From G963677485 sp942492855 (GTDB lineage: Bacteria > Armatimonadota > HRBIN16): DNA of 64,000 bases. The notes below the pieces were generated by a model that had not been told where the DNA came from, did not search any database, and was given only the letters and a program-made list of their open reading frames with translations. Each line of letters begins with the position of its first letter. The stretch's first letter is position 1. The translations under genes and the position numbers were made by a program. The stretch lies in contig OW818647.1 in the NCBI GenBank assembly GCA_942492855.1, positions 2,790,001 to 2,854,000 on the forward strand, written 5' to 3'. Shown in pieces: positions 17,520 through 26,138 of the stretch.

Positions 17520-18542
17520 TTAGTAGCGGTCGCCCAATATTACGCTGCTTTCGCGAATCGCACCGAATTCCTCTAGGGCCCGGCCGCAGCCGATGGCCAC
17601 GCAGCTCAGCGGATCGTCAGCCACGTGAACGTCCAGGCCTGTCACGCTGTGGATTAAGCGGTCCAGCCCACGTAGCAGGGCACCGCCGCCGGTCAGGGTG
17701 ATCCCGCGCTCAATGATGTCCGCCGCCAGTTCGGGCGGGGTGACCTCCAGCACGGATTTCACTTTGTCTACCATGGCGTTTACGGGTTCTTGAAGGGCCT
17801 CGCGGATCTCCTCGGAGCTGATGGTGATGGTCTTGGGCAGGCCGGCGATCAGGTCGCGGCCGCGGACCTCCATGTCGATCTCCTGCTCCAGCGGGTAGGC
17901 GCTTCCGATACGGATTTTAATTTCTTCAGCGGTTCGGTCACCGATCATCAGGTTGTACTGGTTGCGGATGTATCGGATGATCACTTCATCCATCTTGTTA
18001 CCGCCCACACGAACGGAGCCTCGGATGACGATGCCCTCAAGCGAAATCACGGCTACATCGCTGGTCCCGCCGCCGATATCGAGCACCAGGTTGCCGCCTG
18101 GATGGCTGATAGGCAGACCAGCTCCGATGGCGGCCGCCATCGGCTCTTCGATGGTGTACGCTTCGCCAGCGCCGGCTTCGCGGGTGGCCAGGATGACCGC
18201 ACGCCGCTCTACCGGCGTCACACCGCTGGGTACACAAACTAATACTTTGGGTTTGAACAACCGGCGGTGGCCGCACACCTTGCATATCAGGTGCTCAAGC
18301 ATCTTGCGAGTGGTGGCGTAGTCGGCAATCACACCCTCACTCATGGGGCGGGTAGCAATGATGTTGCCCGGTGTGCGGCCCAGCATCAGCCGCGCCTCTT
18401 CACCAATGGCCAGTACCTTCTTGTTCGTAGCAGAGATGGCCACAACCGAAGGCTCGTTTAGAACCACGCCTTTTCCTCGCACGTAGACAAGGATATTGGC
18501 AGTTCCAAGGTCGATACCCAACTCTGGGGTCATTCTTATCAT
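17520..18542 (-). CDS. mreB: Rod shape-determining actin homologue MreB
   Basis: 340 aa. Actin-fold phosphate loops: GIDLGTANILVYVRGKG near the N-terminus and LDIGGGTSDVAVISL near residue 153; also IEEPMAAAIGAGLPI and the adenosine-site LTGGGALLRGLD. It forms membrane-associated filaments that guide lateral wall synthesis. AGAGAGG lies 7 nt before the ATG. The gene is 30 bp downstream of murA, so the two wall genes are probably co-transcribed. mreC/mreD are not adjacent, and many genomes carry more than one mreB, so it could be the mbl-type copy. Confidence 0.95.
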   Translation of the reverse strand: MIRMTPELGIDLGTANILVYVRGKGVVLNEPSVVAISATNKKVLAIGEEARLMLGRTPGNIIATRPMSEGVIADYATTRKMLEHLICKVCGHRRLFKPKVLVCVPSGVTPVERRAVILATREAGAGEAYTIEEPMAAAIGAGLPISHPGGNLVLDIGGGTSDVAVISLEGIVIRGSVRVGGNKMDEVIIRYIRNQYNLMIGDRTAEEIKIRIGSAYPLEQEIDMEVRGRDLIAGLPKTITISSEEIREALQEPVNAMVDKVKSVLEVTPPELAADIIERGITLTGGGALLRGLDRLIHSVTGLDVHVADDPLSCVAIGCGRALEEFGAIRESSVILGDRY

Positions 18543-18572
18543 GGTTTGGCCTCTCTATGCAGTCTATTCAAA

Positions 18573-19856
18573 CTAAGCGGCCACAGGCTCTGGTGCATTC
18601 ACCCGCGTTACCTGTGCGCCAAGCTGGTTCAGCTTCTTCTCGATCGAGGAGTAACCGCGGTCGATGTGTTCAATATCTTCAATAATGCTTGTGCCTTCGG
18701 CACTGAGTGCCGCGATGATCATGGCGGCTCCGGCCCGAAGGTCTACAGCTTGCACGGTGGCTCCATGCAATCGGGCGACCCCGCGGATGACCGCAGTGCG
18801 TTCGCCCAGCGTGACATCGGCGCCCATCTTGCGAAGGTGCTCGGTGTAGTTGAACCGCTGGTCGTAGACACCCTCGGTGATCACAGAAACGCCTTGTGCT
18901 GTGGCCAACAGGGCACCCATCGGCTGTTGCATGTCGGTAGGGAACCCGGGATGAGGGTGGGTGCGTATCTGTATGGGCAGCGGGCGTCCGGTGTTCTGCA
19001 CGCGGATGCCACCGCTGGACATGTCTTCCACAATCACTCCTGCTTCACGCAGCTTGGCAGTGACCGGGGCCAGCGCTTGACGGTCTGCATTCACGATATG
19101 CACCGATCCGCGGGTGGCGGCGGCCGCCAGAGCGAAAGTGCCGACCTCCATACGGTCGGTGATGATCGAGTGCTCGCCGCCTTTCAAGCGTGGCACCCCT
19201 TCGATGGTGATACGGCGGGTGCCTGCTCCGATGATGCGTGCTCCGATGGCGGTCAGGAAGGCTGCGAGATCGACGACCTCAGGCTCTTGGGCGGCGTTCT
19301 CGATGATCGTGATGCCTTTTGCCAAAACCGCTGCGGTCATCAGGTGCTCGGTGGCACCGGCACTGGGGAACTGCAGGAATATCGTGGCGCCGATCAACTG
19401 TCTGGCCTCAAAGGAGATGAAGTTGCCATCATCTTCTACTCTGGTGCCAAGCAGTTTTAAGCCTTTTTCGTGGAAATTGACCGGCCGACCACCCTTGGCG
19501 ATGTTGCATCCGCCCGGCAGAGGTAATCGAGCATATCCACAACGGGCCAACAGCGGTCCCGCCACGTGGAAGCTAGCCCGCATCTTCGTGGCTTCGTCGG
19601 CTGGGACTTCGGTGTGCAGGATGCGGCTGGCGTCGATGAACAGAGAGCGGGGGGTGACCCAGTCCGCCTCACAGCCGAGGTGCCTGAGCATCGAGACCAT
19701 CAGCGTTGTGTCAGAAATCCGCGGCACATTCTTTAGAATCACCGGTTCCGATGAGAGTAATGCCCCCGCCATTATCGCCAGCGTGGCGTTCTTACTACCG
19801 CTCACCTCGACATCACCCTTCAGAGGGACGCCACCAGTGATTTCGAACTTGTCCAA
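18573..19856 (-). CDS. murA: UDP-N-acetylglucosamine 1-carboxyvinyltransferase
   Basis: About 427 aa from a TTG at 19856. This start has a GGAGG site 8 nt upstream and gives the normal MurA N-terminus MDKFEITGG; a GTG at 19880 would place the SD inside the gene. Catalytic Cys117 is in LPGGCNIA, and the substrate-binding GSKN is at residues 20-23. Later PGFPTDMQQP and YDQRFNYTEHLRKMGA are hallmark segments. It transfers enolpyruvate from PEP to UDP-GlcNAc, the first step of peptidoglycan synthesis. Two extra residues occur after the Cys loop compared with the usual GARP spacing. Followed by mreB. Confidence 0.95.
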   Translation of the reverse strand: MDKFEITGGVPLKGDVEVSGSKNATLAIMAGALLSSEPVILKNVPRISDTTLMVSMLRHLGCEADWVTPRSLFIDASRILHTEVPADEATKMRASFHVAGPLLARCGYARLPLPGGCNIAKGGRPVNFHEKGLKLLGTRVEDDGNFISFEARQLIGATIFLQFPSAGATEHLMTAAVLAKGITIIENAAQEPEVVDLAAFLTAIGARIIGAGTRRITIEGVPRLKGGEHSIITDRMEVGTFALAAAATRGSVHIVNADRQALAPVTAKLREAGVIVEDMSSGGIRVQNTGRPLPIQIRTHPHPGFPTDMQQPMGALLATAQGVSVITEGVYDQRFNYTEHLRKMGADVTLGERTAVIRGVARLHGATVQAVDLRAGAAMIIAALSAEGTSIIEDIEHIDRGYSSIEKKLNQLGAQVTRVNAPEPVAA

Positions 19857-20071
19857 AAGAATAGCCTCCAGGTATAGCACAACGCCATCCGGTAAAAAAT
19901 GTTGGGAGAATCCGGGGCGTTACCTAATCTATTATAACCGAAGTCATCTACCGCGTTGAGAAAACGGCCGCAACGGCTGACGGTGTGTTGGATGGATCGG
20001 GTGCGGGAAGGGAACGCCAATCCTGTGTGAGACGAAACCCTGTCGATTATCCACAAATCATGTCATCGTCC

Positions 20072-20250
20072 CCGCGCCCTGAAGGACGCGGCTTATTAGC
20101 CGAAAAGCCGGCTGGAAGCCGGCTCCCAACATCTCTGTGTCCTGAGTTTATGCAATATGGTAAGCCACAGCATTCAGTGCTAGAGATCTCGGTATCTCAG
20201 ACGTCTTTAGACGGCTTTTCGGCTAATAAGCCGTGTCCTTTAGGGCGCGG
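20072..20250. mobile_element. MITE-like element, family A (best preserved copy)
   Basis: The gap 19881-20440 has no gene. The left arm (20072-20124, starting CCGCGCCCTGAAGGACGCGG) and the right arm (20198-20250) are about 50-nt imperfect inverted repeats around a 70-bp core. Both arms share GGCTTATTAGCCGAAAAGCC when read outward-in. Each arm also folds on itself. The same architecture recurs at 36714-36884, with partial copies near 1347-1500 and 15285-15650. No transposase inside. Confidence 0.65.
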
Positions 20251-20440
20251 TGGTGAGTTTGAGTCATTTGCTAGGTGACTAAACCCGCGGCACTGTGGCT
20301 GGCAACCTGCGTAATGAGCAACCAACCCATCGCGACTGGTTCGGCTATCCGCCAGACCGGCGCGGTCTTGGGCCTTCTGCCACCGCTAACCAACCGCCAG
20401 ACCGCCCAGGACATAACCAATCGGGGCTGAGGCCCACACC

Positions 20441-23400
20441 TCACTTGAAAAACGCCGTGGCCTTGGCTGCATCACCGAGGTAGAACAGGCGTGTGGTGAA
20501 TGCGGGTATGGTGACGGCGAACTCACGCACGGATTTGGCGACCACTTCGTGTGTGAACAGGTCATACACGTCGCATTTCCGCGGCAATTTGATTCGCTTG
20601 GTTCCCTCAGAACGCGCATGGATGCCCAGGAAGTGCTTGCTGGCATACAGCGCATCGTTGCTGTCGATGTATATGTGCGCTTTGGCAAGTCGGCCGAGGT
20701 CACGCAGCAGGGCCGGCGGCATCAGTCCGATGGCTGAGTAAGCGACACGGTAGCTGCCGAAGTCACGCATCGCCAGCCCGACTCGACCGTCCGAGTATCG
20801 GCCGAGTGTGACTGCACGAGGGTCATCCACTGCGAAGAGCGGTGTCCACTTAAGTTTCGGCGAGTGGCCGTAGCGTATCCCTTTCGAGTCGCGCAGCTCA
20901 GTGATTTTCGCATCGCTGGTGATCGTGATGCGTGAGTCCTTGATGTCGGGCCTGATGACCACTTTCATGCCCAGCAGTTTGCTGATGTGGTCCGTTGACG
21001 GCTTGCCGGTGACATATCCCGGAGCATACAGGAACAGCAGCAGGCTGCCGTTTTTCATGCAGCGCGATTTGATGGCGGCTATCTCATCTGCCGTTAGGCG
21101 CCATGCATTCGGAAAAACCCACAGCCGTTGATTACTGAGCTGCGGATTGGTCAGGTCGCTGGTCAGACAACTGGAGTGGGGCATGCCGATGCGGTAGTAG
21201 AGCGGACGTTGATGATATACGATCGCGCCGTCCATCAGCACGGCTTCGGTGCCGATCACATCGGCTGCTGTTTCGCTGACCACCATCGCCATCTGGCTGA
21301 CATCCACATCGGGTTCGAGGGTAGCGGCGAACTGCCGGATGCGGCCATAGTGCTTCAGCTCTGTGCCGATGCGCCGGTCGCCCAGTGCAGTGCCGGTGGA
21401 GAAGTCAAGATACTGCTGACCGGTGTGAGCGGTGAGGTTCAGCGCGAACTCTCGCCGGAAAATATGGATGTCTTCGATGGTGGTCTCCGCGCGGGCGGTG
21501 TTATCGGGTGCCCAGTGTGTGCGATGGTCGGGCTGGTTCATCCAAAGCACGTTGTTCAGCCGGAAGGTGTCGGCGGTGGTCATATACCCGCCTGTGCCGC
21601 CGATCTCACGATCGAAGATATATCCGTCGCTGGGTGCGATGACATAGTCAATCAGTTTTGACTTGAGCAGCTTATCGACCGCCAGGTGCCCAGCCGACTC
21701 ATGCGACGGGCCGTCGATCATGGTGGTGATATAACCGTAAAATGTGCCGCAGAGGGTCGGGGTGCCGACGGCTTGCTTGACAGTCGCAGCTTGCCGCGCC
21801 AGCAACTCCGGAATGAGCTCGTTATAAAATCTGGAAAAGTCGATGGCAGACTGGTCCTTTTGCGGGTCTCTGAACACGCCATCAACGGTCGCGCGCCGCT
21901 GCTGCAGGCTTGGGATCACAGCCGTCTGCAGAGTGACGACCGTGTCCGCCCATGCCGACTGCAGTGTGGTATCGGATTTATACATCCCGCTTAACCACTT
22001 ACGGAACGCCTTCTGCATCGGTTCGCTGATGTCTATACGACTCCGCATCCATTCCCACTGGAACCACTCGTAGGGGCTGAGCTGAAATGCGATGACCCGT
22101 GAGGCGTAATCGGACTGCTTGATGTGGTTGACTAACATGCGCAGCATGGTGTCAACATCCTGCTGCCACTTCTCAGAGGCCATCGATGGGAAGTAGCGCA
22201 GCTCTCCGCTATAACCAGGCACTTGTGATTCGCCCAGATCATTTACGTACCGCTCAGATGGGTTACTGGCAATCCATGGCTTGGTGGTATGTTCGGACGC
22301 GGTTGTGTCCGGTGTGATGGTGAGCCAGGCCTCTGGGTATCGCCGGAGTATCGCTTGTATCTGCTGGTCGAGTGCGACGGTATTGATGGTCGCTGGGCTG
22401 GTGGACCAGTCGATGTGCGCCATGATGGCGGCCATGACCAGATCACCGCCGCGGCAGCTCTGCATCACTCGCTCGTGGGGTGCATTCTCATGCCAATACT
22501 GGTCGAAGTTTACGGTTTTGCCGTTGACCGTAATCTGCGGAGCACTGCCGCGCATCACGCGTTTCACCGTCGGAAAGCCTGATTGTTTGGGTGCCACCGG
22601 TGGCAGGGCGGGCACCGCAGGAGGAGCTTCCATATATTGTTGAAGGGTCTGGCTAGAGGTTCGGGTAGCTCGCAATTCTCGCAGCTCCAGTGTGCCGATG
22701 TCACAGCGCGCAGATAGCGTGAAACAGGCGGCATCCACGTGAGGGGTGTATTCATGCTGCCAGTCGGACCATTTGCCAGTTAGACGCAGCGGTGCCGTGG
22801 TATCGGCCAGGATGTGGCCGTAAACATCGACACTACGCAGCAGTAGCTCAGATTTCCCGCTGGCTCGGGCTGATCCTTTGATGCGGAAGGTGCCTGGCAC
22901 CGAGTGGTCGACTAACGGGAGGGTGACAGAGCCCTTCGCGCTGAGCTGTATGATAAGCTCTTGTTCGCCTGCACCGGCGGCCAGACCCGCTTTACCTGTG
23001 AACCCAGGGGGGAGTGGGCCTGCCTGATATACATCGCGAGGCAGCCGCCATGCGGGCGTTGCGTCTGGTGTGCCTCCGGTGAGTTCCAGTCGCATCCCAT
23101 CAAACCAGCTCTTGCCCTTCAGGTCACCATGGAACAGCCGCACATTGATGTACCAGCCGTTGACGGGGATTCTAGCCGATGCCTGAACCCGTTGCCATTG
23201 GCCGTTTGTGTGCCAGGTGCGGCTCCATGATTCGGTGATGACTTCCTTCTTGTCGTCCAGCACCTGCAGTATGATGCACGCACCCTCATCGCGCTTCGCT
23301 CTGTCGATGGGTATACCTGTCCAGTTGCTGTGGCCTGTGGTTCGCAGCCACCCAGAGAGCAGGAAGTCGGTGCTCGGTCTTACCGCGATGGGTGATTTCA

Positions 23401-24205
23401 GGGACAACCAGCTTCCGGGCACACCGCCGGATTTATGGACTTGGCAGGCACTCCGGCTGCTAGTGAAAGCCACTTTGGGGTCGACTACCGCGGTTTGGCC
23501 TGCGTCGCCGGAAATGAAGGACCAGCCGTCTAGAGCCTGTTCAAAGTGGTTGTTTGTGATCAGGTTGGCACCAACCTTCATAGCTGGCACGTTGCGCGGA
23601 GGTAGGGCGGGTTGAGGTTTTCGCTTGGCTTGTTCCGCCAGTTCCGCCGGTTTGCCCTCTACCAGCATGATGTCATCTATCCAGGCATCGCCCAGACCGT
23701 TGCGAAGCAGCAGAAACACCTGTCCGGATGTGGTGTCCGCACCCACTTTGAACGTCGCAGAGAAGAACTTCCAGTCGGTCTCCGCGGGAACCGCGACCTC
23801 CCGGAAGACCACGCTTTGCCCGGCGGAGCTGACCTCGCGAAGTGAGAACAGCATGTCCGAACCTTTGAGCTGGGTCTTGCAGAATCCCGCCAGGGTGTAT
23901 TCGGCACCGGGGGTGAGGGTCAACATTTTGGAGAAGTGCGGTGACCATACTGTCACCTCTGGGGTGCTGAGGTGCAATGCGTATCGGCCGGCAAAAACCT
24001 CGTCGCTGGTCACTTCAAAGCGCGCAGCGTCACGATCGTTAAAGCTGCCCCAGCCGTCCGGTTTGTTGTTGGCGTCTAGCTGCTCAAATCCGGGGTTATG
24101 TACCAGGTTATTCATGGCGGCAGAGGCTTTCCTGGGCAGGAAGAGTATGGCGATGACCGTCATTACGACCGCGAGCGTCAACGTGGAGAGTAGCATCACA
24201 GGCAC
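20441..24205 (-). CDS. Giant secreted GH42-like glycoside hydrolase with N-terminal carbohydrate-binding modules
   Basis: 1254 aa. A signal peptide/anchor lies at residues 5-29 (TLAVVMTVIAILFLP...ASA). Two jelly-roll CBM4/9-like modules follow: one starting NNLVHNPGFEQ (about 31-190), the other LITNNHFEQALDGW (about 210-380), each ending with a (D/S)W(I/F)D segment. A further beta domain spans 395-510. From about 545 a (beta/alpha)8-type region resembles GH42 beta-galactosidases: VIAFQLSPYEWFQWEW, then a DYVIAPSDGY segment. About 985-1160 looks like the class I amidotransferase-like trimerisation domain (LWVFPNAWRLTADEIAAI), and a small beta domain closes the protein. Substrate probably a galactoside-type polymer, not certain. 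Upstream lies a PocR/AraC regulator gene on the same strand. Confidence 0.75.
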   Translation of the reverse strand: MPVMLLSTLTLAVVMTVIAILFLPRKASAAMNNLVHNPGFEQLDANNKPDGWGSFNDRDAARFEVTSDEVFAGRYALHLSTPEVTVWSPHFSKMLTLTPGAEYTLAGFCKTQLKGSDMLFSLREVSSAGQSVVFREVAVPAETDWKFFSATFKVGADTTSGQVFLLLRNGLGDAWIDDIMLVEGKPAELAEQAKRKPQPALPPRNVPAMKVGANLITNNHFEQALDGWSFISGDAGQTAVVDPKVAFTSSRSACQVHKSGGVPGSWLSLKSPIAVRPSTDFLLSGWLRTTGHSNWTGIPIDRAKRDEGACIILQVLDDKKEVITESWSRTWHTNGQWQRVQASARIPVNGWYINVRLFHGDLKGKSWFDGMRLELTGGTPDATPAWRLPRDVYQAGPLPPGFTGKAGLAAGAGEQELIIQLSAKGSVTLPLVDHSVPGTFRIKGSARASGKSELLLRSVDVYGHILADTTAPLRLTGKWSDWQHEYTPHVDAACFTLSARCDIGTLELRELRATRTSSQTLQQYMEAPPAVPALPPVAPKQSGFPTVKRVMRGSAPQITVNGKTVNFDQYWHENAPHERVMQSCRGGDLVMAAIMAHIDWSTSPATINTVALDQQIQAILRRYPEAWLTITPDTTASEHTTKPWIASNPSERYVNDLGESQVPGYSGELRYFPSMASEKWQQDVDTMLRMLVNHIKQSDYASRVIAFQLSPYEWFQWEWMRSRIDISEPMQKAFRKWLSGMYKSDTTLQSAWADTVVTLQTAVIPSLQQRRATVDGVFRDPQKDQSAIDFSRFYNELIPELLARQAATVKQAVGTPTLCGTFYGYITTMIDGPSHESAGHLAVDKLLKSKLIDYVIAPSDGYIFDREIGGTGGYMTTADTFRLNNVLWMNQPDHRTHWAPDNTARAETTIEDIHIFRREFALNLTAHTGQQYLDFSTGTALGDRRIGTELKHYGRIRQFAATLEPDVDVSQMAMVVSETAADVIGTEAVLMDGAIVYHQRPLYYRIGMPHSSCLTSDLTNPQLSNQRLWVFPNAWRLTADEIAAIKSRCMKNGSLLLFLYAPGYVTGKPSTDHISKLLGMKVVIRPDIKDSRITITSDAKITELRDSKGIRYGHSPKLKWTPLFAVDDPRAVTLGRYSDGRVGLAMRDFGSYRVAYSAIGLMPPALLRDLGRLAKAHIYIDSNDALYASKHFLGIHARSEGTKRIKLPRKCDVYDLFTHEVVAKSVREFAVTIPAFTTRLFYLGDAAKATAFFK

Positions 24206-24274
24206 CTCTTAGGTAATCAGCAGGCGGCATATAGCTCGCGCTGTGTTACCTAATATATTACCCGTACATTGGGC

Positions 24275-25123
24275 CTAGAGGATGGGGGCCTCTTCTGTCC
24301 TGATGGCACTGGGGGTGATCCCGCGGTATTTCTTATACAGCCGACTGAAGTACAGCGGGTCATCGTAGCCAACCGCCTCGGCGATTTGCTTAATGGTCAT
24401 CTCAGATTGGGTTTTCAACAACACATCGGCATGGGCCAACTTGAAGCTCAAGAACGCCTGCTTGAATGACTGCCCAAACTGCTTGCGGAATAGATGGGAG
24501 ACGTGCGACGGGCTTTTGCCCACTGCCGTGGCCGCGTCTTGAAGTGTGAGTGAGCCGCCGATGTTTTGGTCAAGCAAATCGACTAGCTGCTGCACGACAC
24601 TGTCCAGTTCAAAACTGACCATACGTTGGGTGATGATGTAATTCACGAGTGTGCTGAGTATGCCTAGGATGTGGTCCATGCGTTCTTGTGGGACATATGG
24701 CAACTCGTCAAATGCCACCTGTAGGGAGCTGCCCAGACCGCGTTCTTCCGCATCAGCAAGCACCTTGGCAGGTATCTTTTCTATACTTCGGAACTGACCG
24801 ATGAACACTTTTCCCAGTAACTGCTCGTTATGAAAAATCGGGATGATCGCCTCTGCCAACCCTGCGTGACACTTGTAACAGACGAGCGATCGTGTGTTGA
24901 TGGCTTTGGCACAAGCCGTATGTACCTGGTCAGTACATGCCTGTTTACCGTAGAGCTGCCGCTGTACCAGCCGACAGAACACCTCTTCAGGGCGGTTCTG
25001 GCCGACGCTGAGAATCTGCCCGGTGTAATCGAAAAACTGGATTCGTATATTAAAACAAGCGCTGAAATTGTCAAAGATACTTTGAACCTCAGGACCCAGA
25101 ATGACTCTCAGATTATATGGCAT
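24275..25123 (-). CDS. PocR-domain AraC-family regulator (copy 1)
   Basis: 282 aa from the ATG at 25123, with AGGTGAG 7 nt upstream; a GTG at 25135 is ignored. The paralogue at 29135-29992 starts at the matching position. Residues 1-170 form a PocR-type sensor: VILGPEVQ start, CRLVQRQLYGKQAC, SLVCYKCHAGLAEAIIPI, LGKVFIGQFRS. Residues about 180-275 form the two AraC HTH motifs (LTLQDAATAVGKSPSHVSHLFRK and MTIKQIAEAVGYDDPLYFSR). PocR is known from 1,2-propanediol/cobalamin control, but PocR domains bind varied small ligands. It probably controls the downstream GH42-like gene and/or the divergent prepilin and GRE genes. Confidence 0.88.
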   Translation of the reverse strand: MPYNLRVILGPEVQSIFDNFSACFNIRIQFFDYTGQILSVGQNRPEEVFCRLVQRQLYGKQACTDQVHTACAKAINTRSLVCYKCHAGLAEAIIPIFHNEQLLGKVFIGQFRSIEKIPAKVLADAEERGLGSSLQVAFDELPYVPQERMDHILGILSTLVNYIITQRMVSFELDSVVQQLVDLLDQNIGGSLTLQDAATAVGKSPSHVSHLFRKQFGQSFKQAFLSFKLAHADVLLKTQSEMTIKQIAEAVGYDDPLYFSRLYKKYRGITPSAIRTEEAPIL

Positions 25124-25145
25124 TTGTAAACTCACCTACATTAGT

Positions 25146-25203
25146 ATTATGCGAAAAACACAGCATCCTTGCAAGAAACTCCATGGTGAGCTCATTTTGT
25201 GTA
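25146..25203 (-). promoter_or_regulatory. Promoter/operator block of regulator copy 1
   Basis: Minus strand: TTGCAA (25174-25169), 17-nt spacer, CATAAT (25151-25146). The flanking blocks GCAAGAAACTCC and CTCATTTTGTGTA are conserved with the block at 30012-30066 upstream of the paralogue. Confidence 0.6.
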
Positions 25204-25281
25204 TGTCATTCAACCGTCAATTGGGGCAAATGTTATATATATGCCGGTCTACTCAATATATACCGGCCACAGGAGATATCA

Positions 25282-26058
25282 ATGAAGCGCAACGGGTTCA
25301 CACTAATTGAACTGCTGGTGGTGATCGCTATCATCGCGATCCTGGCCGCCATACTATTCCCGGTATTTGCTCAAGCACGTGAGAAGGCCAAACAGAGTGC
25401 ATGCTTAAGCAACGTGAAACAGATTGGTTTAGCTATGAAACTATACGCCGATGATTGTGATGGCTGCTACGTCAGCGTATATGACTGGTCACAAGACGTG
25501 ACGGGTGACGGCAAGCTGGATAACGTCAGTTGGGGCAATAAAATACTGCCATACACCAAGTCACGGTCGATCTTTGCTTGTCCGTCTGTGCGAGATAGAG
25601 CCAACACACAGTGGATTGTTGATTGGTATATAGCCAACTTCGGCGGGTATCCAGGTTCACTGATGACGACCACATACGCCATGAACCAGACACCAGGCTG
25701 GCATTTTCCAGAAGGCACTAACGCTGCATATAATGGGAAGTATAGCTACCCTGTCAGCGAAAATGATGCGGATAGCCCCACACAAACCATCGCTGTGCTG
25801 GAAGGAAGCGATACATTTTACACGCACTTCAGCAGCACATGGGATGGCTGGAATACGGTCTCCAAAGCTGACGGAAAGATGACCCTGGTTGGGCTAAACA
25901 ACGGCATCGTCAACTACCGCCACAATGAAGGCATCAACATCGCATACATCGATGGCCATGCCGGACACAAGAAGCTATCTGCGCTGACCTGCAACTGGGA
26001 GGCTTGGAATTTCGGAGCACGACCAGATGGCTGGGTGATGCCAGGCTGCACCAACTAA
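25282..26058 (+). CDS. Prepilin-like protein with N-terminal methylation motif
   Basis: 258 aa from the ATG at 25282, with AGGAGA 5 nt upstream; a longer frame from 25117 is rejected. Type IV pilin/pseudopilin N-terminus: short charged leader MKRNG, then FTLIELLVVIAIIAILAA, cleaved after Gly by a prepilin peptidase. After it come FPVFAQAREKA and CLSNVKQIGLAMKLYADD, with a C-terminal RHNEGINIAYIDGH (H-x-DG type motif). This family is abundant in Armatimonadota and Planctomycetota, is inner-membrane or extracellular, and is of unknown role. The 5' UTR carries a GCCGGT/ACCGGC inverted pair (about 25241-25266). A GGCTCCAC/GTGGAGCC hairpin at 26070-26098 follows. Confidence 0.9.
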   Translation: MKRNGFTLIELLVVIAIIAILAAILFPVFAQAREKAKQSACLSNVKQIGLAMKLYADDCDGCYVSVYDWSQDVTGDGKLDNVSWGNKILPYTKSRSIFACPSVRDRANTQWIVDWYIANFGGYPGSLMTTTYAMNQTPGWHFPEGTNAAYNGKYSYPVSENDADSPTQTIAVLEGSDTFYTHFSSTWDGWNTVSKADGKMTLVGLNNGIVNYRHNEGINIAYIDGHAGHKKLSALTCNWEAWNFGARPDGWVMPGCTN

Positions 26059-26138
26059 CCTGTTCTATTGGCTCCACTTGGTCTTTCCATGTGGAGCCAC
26101 ACAGACCACTCGCTTACTATTCATGATGGGAGGCTGAT

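Noticed and set aside
25117..25281. Extended start of the prepilin gene
   Set aside because: The pilin leader MKRNGFTLIE must be at the N-terminus; the SD at 25271-25276 fixes the start at 25282.
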